Shown in pieces: positions 35,511 through 47,452 of a stretch of 64,000 nucleotides of DNA. Source of the stretch: Laburnicola sp. R22_1 (lineage: Eukaryota; Ascomycota; Dothideomycetes; Pleosporales; Didymosphaeriaceae); the NCBI GenBank assembly GCA_014281115.1, contig JACONQ010000018.1:1426001-1490000 (forward strand), in the 5' to 3' direction. The notes beneath the pieces are model-generated. The model saw only the letters and a list, made by a program, of their open reading frames with translations. It was not told the DNA's origin and searched no databases. Both the position numbers and the translations under genes were made by a program. Within the stretch, counting starts at the first letter, position 1. Each line of letters opens with the position of its first letter.

Positions 35511-36202
35511 GATTATTTGGAGGCTGAGGAGCAGAGCTTTGGTAAGGCCAGCGGGTTAAGAGAGAAGAAGACGGAAGTCTCACGGGAGGAGCCTTTAAAC
35601 GCCCGTTGAAATGGAGACAAGCAGTTGGTGGCCCCGCCCGGGGCCGAAAGAGTCGAGCGTCGCCCTTCGGCACTAGGTGAGGCCGAAAAGCTCATTTGGT
35701 GAAAGATGCAGTGGCAAGGCGGACGTTGCCGCGGGAAGAGTTCGGATTTGCCATGGAGTCTCCGCGGCTCTTTCCAAGCTTTTCACATTCCAAGCGCCAC
35801 CTCAGCCGTTCCCGCTTTCGGTACGACCCGACGCCCGTCTTGGCCTATTGTAGCGAGACCAATTTTCGGGCCCGCGCTATTGAAGACCCACAGCAGGAGA
35901 CTCCGTGGCCATACACCAATTTAGAGGCTTTCTGTTACCGCCAAAACTCTGTCAGGTAACAACGTTTCACCAGGTTTCCGTGGTGTGAGTGCCTGTTCAG
36001 CTGGGATAGGGAAACGCGGAACCCGTACTTTCAGCTGGTGCAATTTACTCAGCCCTCGACCCTGTATCTTATTATTGCGGCTGCTTTTACCACGAGCGGC
36101 TTTTTAAGGCTGATCGCTAGTTTTTGTATTCCACATATTCTCAACAGTGTTTGTCGCGTCCCCATCCTCATCTTCTTCCTACTCAACTCACGTCTTCAAG
36201 CA
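35511..36202. promoter_or_regulatory. Shared promoter region of MFS and O-methyltransferase genes
   Basis: The two start codons are 692 bp apart in divergent orientation, so this stretch must contain both promoters. CT-rich tracts occur just before the methyltransferase start. I did not identify a specific factor site. Confidence 0.6.
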
Positions 36203-37669
36203 ATGGCTGATCAGAACTTACTCGCCTCGTTGGAGCAGCTACGCGACCTCATTTCCTCGTCAATCGATAGCCTGAAGCAGAATGAGAGTGAACTCCGCGG
36301 CACGCCTCTGTCTTTGAACGCTCTCGAACTTCATCCCATTCACTTGTCGACGAATAGCCATGTCCGAAAGTCGCTCAAGACAATTTCGAGCTCGGCGCAG
36401 ATGTTGCGAGCAACGACTGACCCGTACACGTTTTTGAACGACATCCAAATGGGCTTCCACGACGGCACATCCTTGCTTGTCTGCGCTGAAGCTGACATTG
36501 CCAACATTATCTCAGGCAAGGAAATGCATGTCGATGAGATTGCAGCAGCTGCTGGTCTCGAGGCAGATAAGGTGGGGCGATTTCTGCGCAACCTCACGAA
36601 TGGTCACATCTTCCGCGAAGTCGCACCGAACGTTTTTGCCAATAACTCTATTTCAATGTTACTTCGCGATAGCGGTAAACGAGCACATATTGGCCATTGT
36701 CTCGATTTGGTTCGCAAGAGCTCGACTAGTGCGTGGGACGCTCTGACGCGACCCGAGTTCAAGAACAGCGATGCGCCCAACAAAACGGCTTTCAACATTG
36801 CCTACAATACGGACATGAAACTCTTCCAGTACATTTCTGAGGTTGAACCAGAGATCGGAAAGCGCACCAAAGTCGCATTCGCGAGCGGCACGGCTGTCAA
36901 TACTCAAGAATACCTCTCGGTGTATCCCTGGTCACGCGAGGGTAGTGCGAAGATCGTCGACGTCGGAGGAGGTGTTGGAGGCGGAACTATGAGCGTTATC
37001 AAGGCTTTCAAGGACCTCAGTCTCGTTGTCCAAGATATTCCAGACACGAAACCCAGTTTCGACAAGGTATGTGGTTGCCTCTTCCTACCTAGGTAATACG
37101 ACTCCTTACTGACTGTGGCTGCACAGATCTGGAGCGAGGAATGTCCAGATGCGATAGCCAGTGGTCGCATCAGATTCGCAGTCCATGACTTCTTCACTCC
37201 TCAGACCGAAGAGGCCGACATCTACTACATGCGCCATGTCATCCACGATTGGCCCGATGTCGAGAGTGTCAAGATTTTGTCCATGTGCGCAACCAAGATG
37301 ACTTCTTCCACGAAACTCCTCATCTGCGAACATGTCGTCTTTCCGTCATACAGATCTTCCAATGTTACCAATGGTAAAGCAGTTGGCCAAAACAGTGAGT
37401 GGACATAATATACGTACTGCGGATGGACGTACACTGACTGCATTGCAGGTGAAGAAGAACAGGATGACATGACTCCTCCTGAGCCACTTCTAGCCAACTG
37501 GGGCAATGCCCACACAAGCCGGTTAGATTTGCAGGTGCTTGCATGTCTCAATGCACGACAGCGGACGCAGTCACAGTATGTCGAACTCGCTCGTCAAGCA
37601 GGTTTAGAAGTCGTGAAATTTTGGAGGAACATGGGCATGTTGGTTATAATCGAATGCCGGAAGGCTTGA
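36203..37669 (+). CDS. SAM-dependent O-methyltransferase, secondary-metabolism type
   Basis: Transfers a methyl group from S-adenosylmethionine to a hydroxyl of a small molecule. Exons 36203-37066, 37127-37394 and 37449-37669 join in frame to 450 residues. The N-terminal half is a winged-helix dimerisation domain (EIAAAAGLEADKVGRFLRNL). The SAM-binding glycine loop is VDVGGGVGGGT at about 253-263. The catalytic region reads YYMRHVIHDWPDVESVKIL, with His328 as the likely base. ATG 36203 is preferred to in-frame ATG 36038 because the longer form would add a hydrophobic leader foreign to this soluble family. The gene is divergent from the MFS gene and near the P450 gene, which suggests a common pathway. 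The family call is firm; the substrate is unknown. Confidence 0.93.
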
Positions 37670-39513
37670 TTTAGGAGGGACCAGAAGTCTCCAGATTGAC
37701 TTAACGCGCGGTATTCGACGACCGGTATTTCAAAACAGTGAGTTATCCCAGGTACTCATGCCTGTGGACTGCAATTCCCGCTCAAACGAAATTCTATGCT
37801 ATCTACGAAGTAAATCTTTGTTCTTATTTCCTCTGCATTCTGGTTTTCCAGGTATGTGCAACCACGTGAATAGCTCTATGAAAGAGCGTGACTGGTACAA
37901 AGCTGTGATTTCACGCATGGTCTGTGTTCGGATTCACCATCGTGGCGTGACTCATTCTGAAAATATTGTGAGGCTAAAGGGGAAAGTCTGCTTGGGCACT
38001 GGAAACCAGGGGGCTGGGTTATGAGAGTCATGGGTGGCCCTGGTTCAGTCACTGTCAGCAGCCAAACTTTTATCGTGCGGCTCAACGGTATTTTTCGCTT
38101 CTTCGGTCTCGCTACCAGCTGCTCCCAGGGTATTAGCTTCACCTGCACTCACCTCAGCCACGTGGTCACACACTATGAAATCGGAGATGTGCAGAAATTT
38201 TCATATGCACCTGTCCCCTCATGGTAACCCAGGAAGGTGATGTGAATTCTAGGTCCGGGTAAACGGTTCTTACGGACAGGGGCCGTAGCCGTCAGCTCAT
38301 TACGAAAAGCGGTGACTAAATATGGATATGCAGGTTGGCTGCATTCCCGAAGTATGCGCGGCGAATCCGAAGAAAGCGGGCTGCGTTTCGAGGACCCCAG
38401 TAAATGGTCCTACAGTACGGAGGTGCTAGTAGCGGGTCACCAGCTGCGCTCTTGGCTCAAGGGCTGATGTGGGGTAGTTGAACCCTGTTCTTGCATAATG
38501 GTTATACATGGTTAGGCCCAGATTCACCGCACGGTTCTATACGTCTTAGACAATAGAACGCCATAGCTGAAAAATAACACAAAATAGCCGATCTCAGGTG
38601 GTGTGAATCGGAATGCCTAGGTTATCTCTAACACGAGGCGAGATCAGAAGATACGCAAAGCTTGAGCTATGTCTAGACAGTACTATCAGATGGATAATGA
38701 GGACTTCGACTGCATGAATAGGTGCACACTACCTAGGTAGTAGTGTACAGTGGTGGGTTCTTTGGATGAAATGATCCTTTCTCCCACGCAGAGGTCTTTG
38801 TAATAATCCACAACGATTCATTGATTCAGCTTCTTAAGTCAGCTTATCACATCTTGGTTGACCGTCTTGATCAAGTAACACTGCCTCACATACACGATGA
38901 TCTCTTCACCGTCCCGCTCCGCTGAGTAAGCGAAAGTAAGGAAAGGAATGAGGTTACATGCTAGCATGAAGCGGATACCATGTTCACGATATGAGTTTGA
39001 ATCCTACTGTAGCCTAGAGCTGAGCTCTTTTCTGCACAGGGCATTGGGTCCACAGCAGCGGCATGACCTAGCTCTGAGTCTACCGTACGATATCAAAGCG
39101 CAATCACCGAGGGTCGCCTAACGTTGCTTTCTCGAATACCTTCGGTGTGGATTCAGCCCCCTGCTTTACAGCTCTTGGCATGAACACTTACGAATTCACC
39201 CCCGCAGCCAAGAGGCTCCCAAGAGGCTCTGGAAAGAAGGATCATGTCTAAGCGTATAAGTAAAGCGAAGGAAGAAGAGGGTATCAGACAGGACTTCAAC
39301 ATCTGTCAGCTTTAGCATCTTTTGCCGAACGATACCTCAACGCGCTACTGTGCCCAACTGCTTCAACGTCAGTCAGTTTTAGCACAATTTTACTAAACGA
39401 TACCTCAACCTCCAGTGTCTGCTCATTAGTGAGTTATTCCAGGATACACAATACAACGGTGCCATATACTAAAATTGAAGAAACAGACCAGTCTACCAGC
39501 ATAGTTGGCCAGC
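37670..39513. other. 1.8-kb intergenic region
   Basis: Short frames only. Two similar 3' segments, CAGTCAGTTTTAGCA and CTGTCAGCTTTAGCA, each followed by a CGATACCTCAAC stretch, occur near 39305-39415, hinting at a short local duplication. No gene supported. Confidence 0.5.
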
Positions 39514-41608
39514 ATGTCTATGTTCCTCTTCCCAGCCGGCAGCCACGCCAAAGTGACAAGTACAGCCCGTCACAAGCCGGTTGCTATTCCACGACTTATC
39601 TTTCATACTCATCGTGCAGCTATCGACGCAGCTGACGCCTTGAGTCTTTTCCTGGATCTCCTTCATGAAAAGGAGCTCAACCCAGCATCGCCTGGCTTTT
39701 TGGCCTTCGACGCCCACGTAGGTGACACGTCCTGCCAGCTGCGTGCTTGCATGGTACTAGAAATTGTCAACCGTTACCGACGTATCGAACCAAACTCTGC
39801 GGAGCTCCGCCAAATCCAGGAGGCCATCACACGCTTGCGCACTGTCGCCGAAAACACTCGAGCCTTCTGCAAAGAACTTTGTGATTTCGACATATCGAAA
39901 GCATCATCCGAGAAAATTGGAATACCGAAGAATGGCTTGTCTGTCGATGAGATGATGTAAGTAATATGAAGTACCTACATCCCGGGGTAACATGCCTGAG
40001 AGAACTTCACTGACTTGGCCCGACTCTTAGGCAGAGGCTTGGGTGGCTTGAAAAAGAGAATCCGAACTTTCCCTCTGTTGTCGGCTCGCTCACATCTGTG
40101 TCGTCGGTGCTTTCCCTCAAGAGCAGCTCCAATCAATCTCGGGGAGTCTCCGACAAGTCCTCAGCTCCACCTTCGGTATCTGCAGTATCGACCTGTCCAC
40201 CTACTCCAGGAACTACAACCCCTGCATCCAGCGTTTCATCTTCTCCGGTCGACACAACGGAGCAGCGCAGACTAGCTTCCCCTTTCTCGTCCGAGGTCAC
40301 TTCGAAGTACTGGATGCCGTGGAATTTGAACCAAGTTGTCCATTTCTTGGTCTATTGCTACGTACTGTCAAAATATAAGCAGTTCATCGTGCGTGCGAAC
40401 ATCTATGGCGCAGGTGAGTACCGATTTCCCAAGTAATAGCGAGTTACCCTAGGATACTGCAGTACCTACCATGGCGTAACTCACAGCAAATAGTCTTCCG
40501 GGCTAATTCTATCTTAGGTATCAAACCAGAGCTGGCCTTCCAGATCAGCCACAAGCTCATGGACGGAAACTTCCCCAAGCCCTATCTTCCCGCGACCAAA
40601 AAGCTGATCGAAGTGGAGTTTCAGGTACTCCAGGGTTACATGTCTGAGTTGAGCTGTGCTTGGCTAAGTCAAACTTCTCGCATGTTCTGTCCTGACCGAC
40701 AAGTGATGACGAGGTGAGAATTCCTTTTGTTCGCTCCAGCTCTACAATTGCTGACTCTTCTTTGAGCCTTTTGGAAAATTCTAGACGGTCCAGCCCCAGA
40801 GGTCTCACCTCTGTCTCCACATATCTGGGCTACCTTGTCCTACGCGAGCTTTGGGCGCAGACTTCAGTGCCGATATTCATGGTAACCAAACGGTTTTGCG
40901 ACTCTGGTAAGTCTTCTTATAACATGCATTCTGTACAGTCTCAGTGTACAAACATCTGCCACTAGTTGATAGCTCCTCCTAACATGTCTCACAGGGTTTC
41001 ACTTGAACGTGTTCAAAGTGAGACAGATTATCGACGATCAAAACGACCACACGAACTTCGACTCTGTAATCCGACCGAATATATCGTGGAAGTTGCACCA
41101 TATCAGCGGCGACGAGTTAGTCGAGCTACGCAAATGCTCCCGGCCACACATCTTCATTAGCGGAAACAGCATCGAAGGCGAGACACCAGACTACCTTCAG
41201 CGCCTTCCAGATGCCAGGATTCACGCCTCCTCTTGCTGCAGCGACAACGAAGCGCATATCGCGAAGATGCTTGCGACAAATCAAGACCAGCTCGCGCTCT
41301 CACTCTTCGCTGATCACCGCCATTACGCATTTCCATTGAGTGGTGAGGAGACGCAACTCGGCGAAGACGAGGTAGTCAAGCAGGTCATGGATGAGGTGAG
41401 TCCGGGCTTGTCGCAGCAGTGGCAAGCTTCAAAGGATAACGCGAGAATTATTGGCACGGGTCCGTCTTTGGTGACTTGTATGTGGCAGCATGTTGCGCTT
41501 GAGTCACCGGCAAGAGCGCTATACTTGCTTGAGAGAGAGCAGAAACCGATTATTTTGGGGGCTCCAGTGATTGATTTTGAGGGGCTGGGCATTAAAAAAG
41601 GCGCTTAG
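39514..41608 (+). CDS. Hypothetical protein, 585 residues
   Basis: I do not recognise a domain. Five exons (39514-39956, 40031-40413, 40518-40713, 40785-40906, 40995-41608) join in frame, each bounded by good signals (donors GTAAGT, GTGAGT, GTGAGA, GTAAGT; acceptors TTAG, TTAG, CTAG, ACAG). This strongly suggests a real gene. Residues 1-150 look helical (AAIDAADALSLFLDLLHEKE, AITRLRTVAENTRAFCKEL). Residues about 165-240 are Ser/Thr/Pro-rich and probably disordered. The rest is a mixed globular region, with SKYWMPWNLNQVVHFLVYCY, ISWKLHHISGDELVELRKC and SLVTCMWQHVALESPARALY as distinctive segments. The layout (helical N-terminus, linker, C-terminal region) recalls fungal accessory proteins of unknown role. 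It lies between the biosynthetic genes and the HNWD gene. Confidence 0.75.
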
Positions 41609-42087
41609 GTAGAGGAGCTGGGAGCAGGTTTCCGTGCCGACCAAGGGCTGGTATGTTACGGAGGGTATATAACGCAATATAGACTGTCAAATTCGTACTT
41701 CTGTCTGTCCATCTTCTTTAAGCCAACCTGGTTGATAACAAGGGTGCAATACATACAGAGCCTAAAAGGCACTCCGCCTGCATGCGCTTTGAGCTGACCA
41801 CGCAAAGCTGTAACAGTGAAGGCCAACCTCCCATGTCTTACCCTAGGATGAGTATTGCACAAACAGAACGTAAAAAAAAACATGATACATTGTGAACCTT
41901 GAGTTTCGCAAGTTTCGAGTATGATTTCACTCATCTTGTGTGTTGTGCAACCTGATGTCGACATTGTTAAAGCACTTTTTTTCCGCAGTCCATTGGCTAT
42001 ATGAACCTTTCCAATCTCTCCCAGAGATCAATCAGAAACTTAGACACACCACTGCGACATAGGCAACCCACAAACAACCCACAAACC
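41609..42087. other. Intergenic, upstream of RING gene
   Basis: About 480 bp with no supported gene. Confidence 0.5.
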
Positions 42088-42519
42088 ATGTCGAACGCAA
42101 ACACCCCAACCAACACCAACCCTCCCCCCAACCGCCTACCACGCCAGAACCGCTTCTTCTGCACCGGTGTCCTGCCGCTATCCGCGACTGAGACCCGCCC
42201 AGACGGCGACTGCCCTATCTGCCATGAGCCGTTCGACCTGAGCACTGCCGACGGCCTTGATTCAGGCCTTATGGTTCGAGAATGCGGCCACATCTTTCAC
42301 ACGGAGTGTATCTTGACTTGGTGGGAGGGCTCCGGCGCACGTAGGAACAGTTGTCCCATGTGTCGACGCGACTTGTTCTCTGCTACTCGGCCGCTGTCAC
42401 TGACGGATGAGTATCATGCGTTTAGGGCCTACCATGGCACCCGACGGAATGATAGGTTCGCCCGCCGTGTCCAGGGAATGCATCCTTTTGGCGCTCCTGC
42501 TCCTAGTTATTATGGGTAA
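42088..42519 (+). CDS. RING-H2 finger protein, putative E3 ubiquitin ligase
   Basis: A 143-residue intronless protein with one RING-H2 domain. The zinc ligands are C42-x2-C45, C66-x-H68-x2-H71-x2-C74 and C89-x2-C92, visible in CPICHEPFDL, ECGHIFHTECILTWW and CPMCRRDLF. The Trp two residues before C-P-x-C is replaced here by a GSGARRNS insert. The first 30 residues are Asn/Pro-rich. No transmembrane segment is present. The gene probably encodes a soluble E3 that recruits an E2 enzyme; substrates are unknown. ATG 42088 was chosen over in-frame ATG 42001 because the extra 29 residues look like leader sequence, but the longer form cannot be excluded. Confidence 0.85.
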   Translation: MSNANTPTNTNPPPNRLPRQNRFFCTGVLPLSATETRPDGDCPICHEPFDLSTADGLDSGLMVRECGHIFHTECILTWWEGSGARRNSCPMCRRDLFSATRPLSLTDEYHAFRAYHGTRRNDRFARRVQGMHPFGAPAPSYYG

Positions 42520-43364
42520 CGTCCCCCCCTGCGTAACGCAAAGCACCCCGTGCCGCAAAAGATTTCCTATAAAAGCATCTCCACCCCCCACCCCACAGTA
42601 AATTAAATCGTATCAATGGCAATCCTCTTCTTCTAAGAATTCTCCTTAATCTGATGGTGAGTGGCGAAAAAATTACAGCGCTCTTACTTATGCTTTTAGT
42701 CTTCCCTTTTAAGGCCTCTTAAACCGCACCCGGTTTATATCCCTACAATAAGACGGCTATCCATAAATGCTAGAGTTCGGGGGTCCCAAACGATAGCTCT
42801 ATAGTGTAAGGAAGTAATGCAGAGCTTTGCAGATACGCGATCCGTAGTATGATGCAATCCGGATTTATCCGCGCAGAGGGGGTCCTAAGCATGATTTTCG
42901 CGGGCCGATCTAGCGAGCTTACGTGGTGTATCGCTGGAAATTATTACCGTATTGTATTTTATTCTATGCTTAACCAGCGAAGGTTCGCGCTATTCCACAA
43001 ATGTCTAACGACTAAGAGGCTATTTTTGGATGGCGGGCTGGTGTTCGTTGCCGCCAGCTGTTCGCTCGTTGGACCACTACCGCCGACATGGACTGGGCCA
43101 GCAGGGTCCTTTTACTAAGCTATATTATCGCGCCGTCAGACAGCGATGGAATAAGATTGGATGATGGTATATTGCGCTCTATTTCTGGTGGCAAATATCA
43201 AGCACGTAATTCTACATGAAAGGCTTGCGACTTGATCTAGAGGATGCTCGAAGCTTCGGCGTGCAACTTAGGGAAGTATATATACACCTTAATCCCCGGC
43301 CCCCTCTATAAAATAGAGGAATAGAGAAAATAAGATAATAAAAAATAAAGAAATACTAAAGGCT
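42520..43364. other. AT-rich intergenic sequence, possible repeat remnant
   Basis: This stretch is richer in A+T than its neighbours, with many TpA-containing words and no coding signal, and may be a degraded repeat. An A-rich tract near 43310-43350 precedes the 3' end of the HNWD gene. Confidence 0.45.
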
Positions 43365-46300
43365 TTAGGACGTGCTAACGAACCATACCCTTCCTGATCC
43401 AACCCCAACGCTAATTGTATTGTTCAACACTGCTGAGCATGACGGCCGATATTCTGAGGGCAACCATATGAACATTTTCGAGTTATATGTAATCCAAACT
43501 CTATCCGAACTTAAAGCTATGCCTTTGTATTGAGGTTGTTGGACTTCTGCATTATCCAGGGGTACAACTGAATCTGATGGATTTCTAAGACTGATGGTGC
43601 CAATCTCAGTGTCAAGGCACGAATCGGTATAATCGAAAGAGATGCGGGAGAGTGTCCGGCCAACATTGAGCGTCTGAAGGCAGGCGCCGCTGCTCGGATC
43701 CCAGATCTTGACCGTGTTGTCGTACGACGCCGACGCGAGCCGTGCGGAGTCGTGGGAGAAGGCTACGGAGTTGACCGAACGGCTATGCCCCTCGAGCGTC
43801 GACAGGCACGCGCCGCTGCTCGGATCCCAGATCTTGACCGTGTTGTCGTACGACGCCGACGCGAGCCGTGCGGAGTCGTGGGAGAAGGCTACGGAGTTGA
43901 CCCAACCGCTATGCCCCTCGAGCGTCGACAGGCACGCGCCGCTGCTCGGATCCCAGATCTTGACCGTCTTGTCGTCCGACGCCGACGCGAGCCGTGCGGA
44001 GTCGTGGGAGAAGGCTACGGACCTGACCCAACCGCTATGCCCCTCGAGCGTCGACAGGCACGCGCCGCTGCTCGGATCCCAGATCTTGACCGTGTTGTCG
44101 TCCGACGCCGACGCGAGCCGTGCGGAGTCGTGGGAGAAGGCCACGGAGTTGACCCAACCGCTATGCCCCTCGAGCGTCGACAGGCACGCACTCCATTGAT
44201 CCCCTGTAACGTTACTTGGCTTTATCGTAATCCACTGTGGCTCTTCTTCTTTAAAATAGCCCCTCACTAGGCTGCTGGCTGGACTAAATAGAAGTGCTGA
44301 CGCGTATGCCTGCAAGGGACTGTTCTCTATTGCCCCCTTATGCGCCATACTAAATCGATGCGCATCTTGAACAAGTTCGTTTAACATAACTGCATCTTCT
44401 CTTCTCTAAATTGTATTAGCATGCATAGCATAGAAATAGTAGTGCAGTGTAAAGCATTACCTCTACTGACGGCTTTAGTTTTGCTATAGAGACTATCCCC
44501 TCTGACAGGCTCTTGCAGAGGCTAAGAGCCTCAAGCCAGTAAAGGTATTTCTCCTTTAAGAATTCGTAGACGGCGCTACCGTCTCGCAGGTCAACGGAGG
44601 AAGTCGCAGCGGAGGTAAGACTCCCATCGCTAAGGTGATCAATCCAGTAGATGCACGAGTAACGCAGAGCCGCTAAGGGATCTGGGTCTGGCGGTTCCAC
44701 TAGCTCGGCAGGGTACCCTAATTCATGGAGGCTGTACATGTCTCGTTGAAGTGTCGACATGACTTTGAGCGACCTCGAGAAGACTGCGTAGTGGGCGGCC
44801 TCGATTCCAGATGGGAAGATCTCGCTAGCGGCCTTTTCTAATAGAAAGTCCTTTGCTGACTGATGCACAAAGTAGACAGTGTCTCCTCGGTTTGTGAGGA
44901 AAGAGCCGCACAGGCTTATTATCTCCCGTACGGACGCAAGATCGTCGGCCACATCGTCGAGCGGCTCCACAAGAGCGACAAGCTCTAGAAGTGTAATGGG
45001 TCGATATACGATCGCTAGTAACGCCAGGATCTGGCGGGAGAGATCAGCGCTGTTTGAGGCGCAGATCTGCTGCATCATCCGTGCGTAGAGAGAGTCGAGT
45101 CCAGGCGGGAATGCGTTCAACTTCGCAAGCGTGCCCCATCGTGGGGTCTCTTCAAGGTTTTGACAGACCAAAGGCACCCAGAGGAAGGTGTCGTCCGCGT
45201 TCAAGGATAGATGGCTTAACACGGCGTCTCGCGTTTTGACGTTATACTTCTTCCGCTGCGCTAGCTGTAGCACCTTATGCTTGATGAAAATGCTAACAGC
45301 TGCAGCTACGGACTCTGCATTTAGCTCAAGGCATAGCCTCACCTTCTGTCCTGCCATCTCTAGGCGCTCCTCGATGTTAGACCAGTTGCGGCTAGAGACG
45401 ATCCACTTGGCACGAGAAGACACGCATGACTTCTGGGCGACGAAATCTAGCAGTTTTGGCAAGTCCGTCACGCACTCGTCAAGCGCGTCAACAATCAAGT
45501 ACGTGCTGTTCAAGCTTAGGTCTTGGAGAATGCTTGTAAAGATCTCAGACAAGGCAACCCAGGCGTTCGCATTCTCAAAGAGTGCTTTGCCGGCGTGATC
45601 GTGCTCTTTCCGAATATGCGAGACGAGTGATGGCTGCTGCTTAACAAGCAAGTATAGCAGACCTCGCAGCACCGCGGTGGCGCTGTTAATTCGCGAGTCC
45701 GTAGCCTGACAAAAGAAGTAGGACAGGAGGTCTGTCTTCGCGACCGACTTCTTCAACTCGTCGATAATGCCGCAAAGCAGCATCGTCTTGCCCTTACCAG
45801 GATCGCCCTTGATCCAGAGCAGTCGGCTGTTCTTGTCGTCACGCCATTGCCGGAAGTCGGCGTTCTCGAGGATCCAGTGGTAAGAGTCCTCTAACAGCCC
45901 TCCCTTGGTGTCTTCAATGCGCTTCTTGTCGTTGCGAGGATCGGTGAGATGTAGATCTTGGATGCATTTCTCCTGCTTGCCGATTTCTTCTTGGAGCCTC
46001 CTAAACGCACTCTCCATCCCTTCGCCATAGATAGATGGTATATGGACATCAAAGATACCCAGTAATGAGTACGCTCTGTCTTCTGCACGCTTAGTCTCGC
46101 GGTATTCTATCCATGACAGTCGATCATGGACGCTGAACTGGGATAAGGGGGCCCCTTGAAGCGCGGATTCGGGTATAACCGTGATCTCGTGGATTTGCTG
46201 TCTAAGCGAACGTTTATCACCAAGTCGCTTGCCTTCCCGGGAAAAGAATTCAACCGAAGCGGGAGCAAGGAGCTCTTGGAGCGTCCAACCCCGAGTAAAC

Positions 46301-46710
46301 CATTTACTATTGCGAAAGTCCAATACCCACAACGACGGACTACGCTCTTCGTCAGCGTTAAGAGGAGGTCTGGGGACATCTTGTAAATAGACGTAGCATC
46401 GAGTCGCGTCGCGGTACCACCGAAACATCGAGTTGATGGCGTGCGAGAGTTCAGCCTTGATTTCCTTGTTGATGCAACATGTGTCAATCCAGAAGTAGTC
46501 TAGGCCATCGCGCGCAGCTTGCTCTGCACAGAACCAGATCTTCTTGTAGCCAGGCTTATCCTTGCCAGTGTTATTCGTTAGGTCATTGAAGGTAACTTCC
46601 TCCGTATCGGCACCCCAGGTGTGTGAAAGGATCGCATAGGAAGGGATAGAGTTGTCGTCGATCTGAGTAAGAATGAAGTCGCCAGTGTCGCTGCGTTGCA
46701 CAAGACGCAT
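43365..46710 (-). CDS. HNWD protein: HET-NACHT-WD40 NLR-like receptor
   Basis: Predicted cytosolic non-self recognition receptor of the HET-E/HET-D type: the WD repeats sense, the NACHT ATPase oligomerises and the HET domain triggers cell death. Exons 46710-44461 and 44405-43365 are separated by a 55-bp intron (GTAATG donor, TGCTAAT branch, TTTAG acceptor) and give 1096 residues with no lesion. HET domain: YAILSHTWG at 25-33, FWIDTCCINK at 73-82, RGWTLQELLAP at 140-150. NACHT: Walker A GDPGKGKT at 302-309 and Walker B YLIVDALDEC at 404-413. After a helical region (FVHQSAKDFLLEKA), four WD repeats of exactly 42 residues occupy 823-990, followed by a degenerate fifth. Four repeats alone cannot close a seven-bladed propeller, so function may need repeat expansion or oligomerisation. 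Confidence 0.94.
43686..44189 (-). repeat. Four nearly identical 126-bp WD40-coding repeats
   Basis: Head-to-tail units at 44189-44064, 44063-43938, 43937-43812 and 43811-43686, each coding 42 residues from ACLSTLEGHS to IWDPSSG. The units differ only at codons 11-12 (GW or RS), 14 (N or R), 30 (D or Y) and 32 (N or K), apart from a few synonymous changes. A degenerate copy beginning ACLQTLNVG follows. Confidence 0.95.
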
Positions 46711-47452
46711 TGTTTCGCATAAGAGCTGGACAGGGGCAAGCGGTAGGAACGGATCTTAGTTAGCATCAGACGCGGCAGCCTAGCCGAAGAGACAAGGCAG
46801 CGGCTTGTTAAGCACTTTAGTCCTAGGCTACTAAGGTTAGCTAGAATAGGAAGAGAGAGGACGCAGAGCTATACCTAAGGATCAAATCCGATAGCGATGC
46901 GGCGCGAGAGTGCGCGAGTTCTATTGCTGTGTTAGTGGGTTTGGGCTAGAGTAGGTAAGAACAGGCCATCGCAGGCGGGTTGCGGCTGATTGCACAGCCC
47001 ACTGTGGCGCGGACACTTAGGCTAACTACAGGGCCTATAAGCCACAAGCTGGCCGTTCCAGATGACAAATGTAAATAACGTTGGCGTGATTATGTAGTCT
47101 GTAAGAGCCATTTCGCGCTAGCTAGATATAGTTCGCGCTTCGATCAGAAGTACCAATCAGCGTGGCAAGGACGCATGAATGTCCCCGCCACATCGAGGCA
47201 AAAGGCTAATATGACTGCGCAACATCGTCAAAAGGTTCTGACGCTTGTATAAGACATGTACCTTCGCATCGTAGTAGCACAAACAAGGTAGTGCGGCTGT
47301 AGCAGAGAGACATCTTTATGCGACGAAAGAAAGCACCTTGTCTATCGGGCGCGGAGGCAACTATGCAAATGTAATTTATTAGTAGGGAGGCTGCGCTATG
47401 TGCGCAAGTGGCTAAAGTACACATTCCTTAGAAAGACATAGAATATTTTGAT
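46711..47452. other. Intergenic, upstream of HNWD gene
   Basis: About 740 bp with the HNWD promoter. No gene or clear repeat seen. Confidence 0.5.

Noticed and set aside
36038..36202. Longer N-terminus for the O-methyltransferase
   Set aside because: The in-frame extension is hydrophobic and unlike the soluble family; the ATG at 36203 starts a normal N-terminus.
43708..44270. Plus-strand frames of 163-172 codons with internal repeats
   Set aside because: They are antisense shadows of the four WD40-coding repeats of the HNWD gene; their periodicity comes from that gene.
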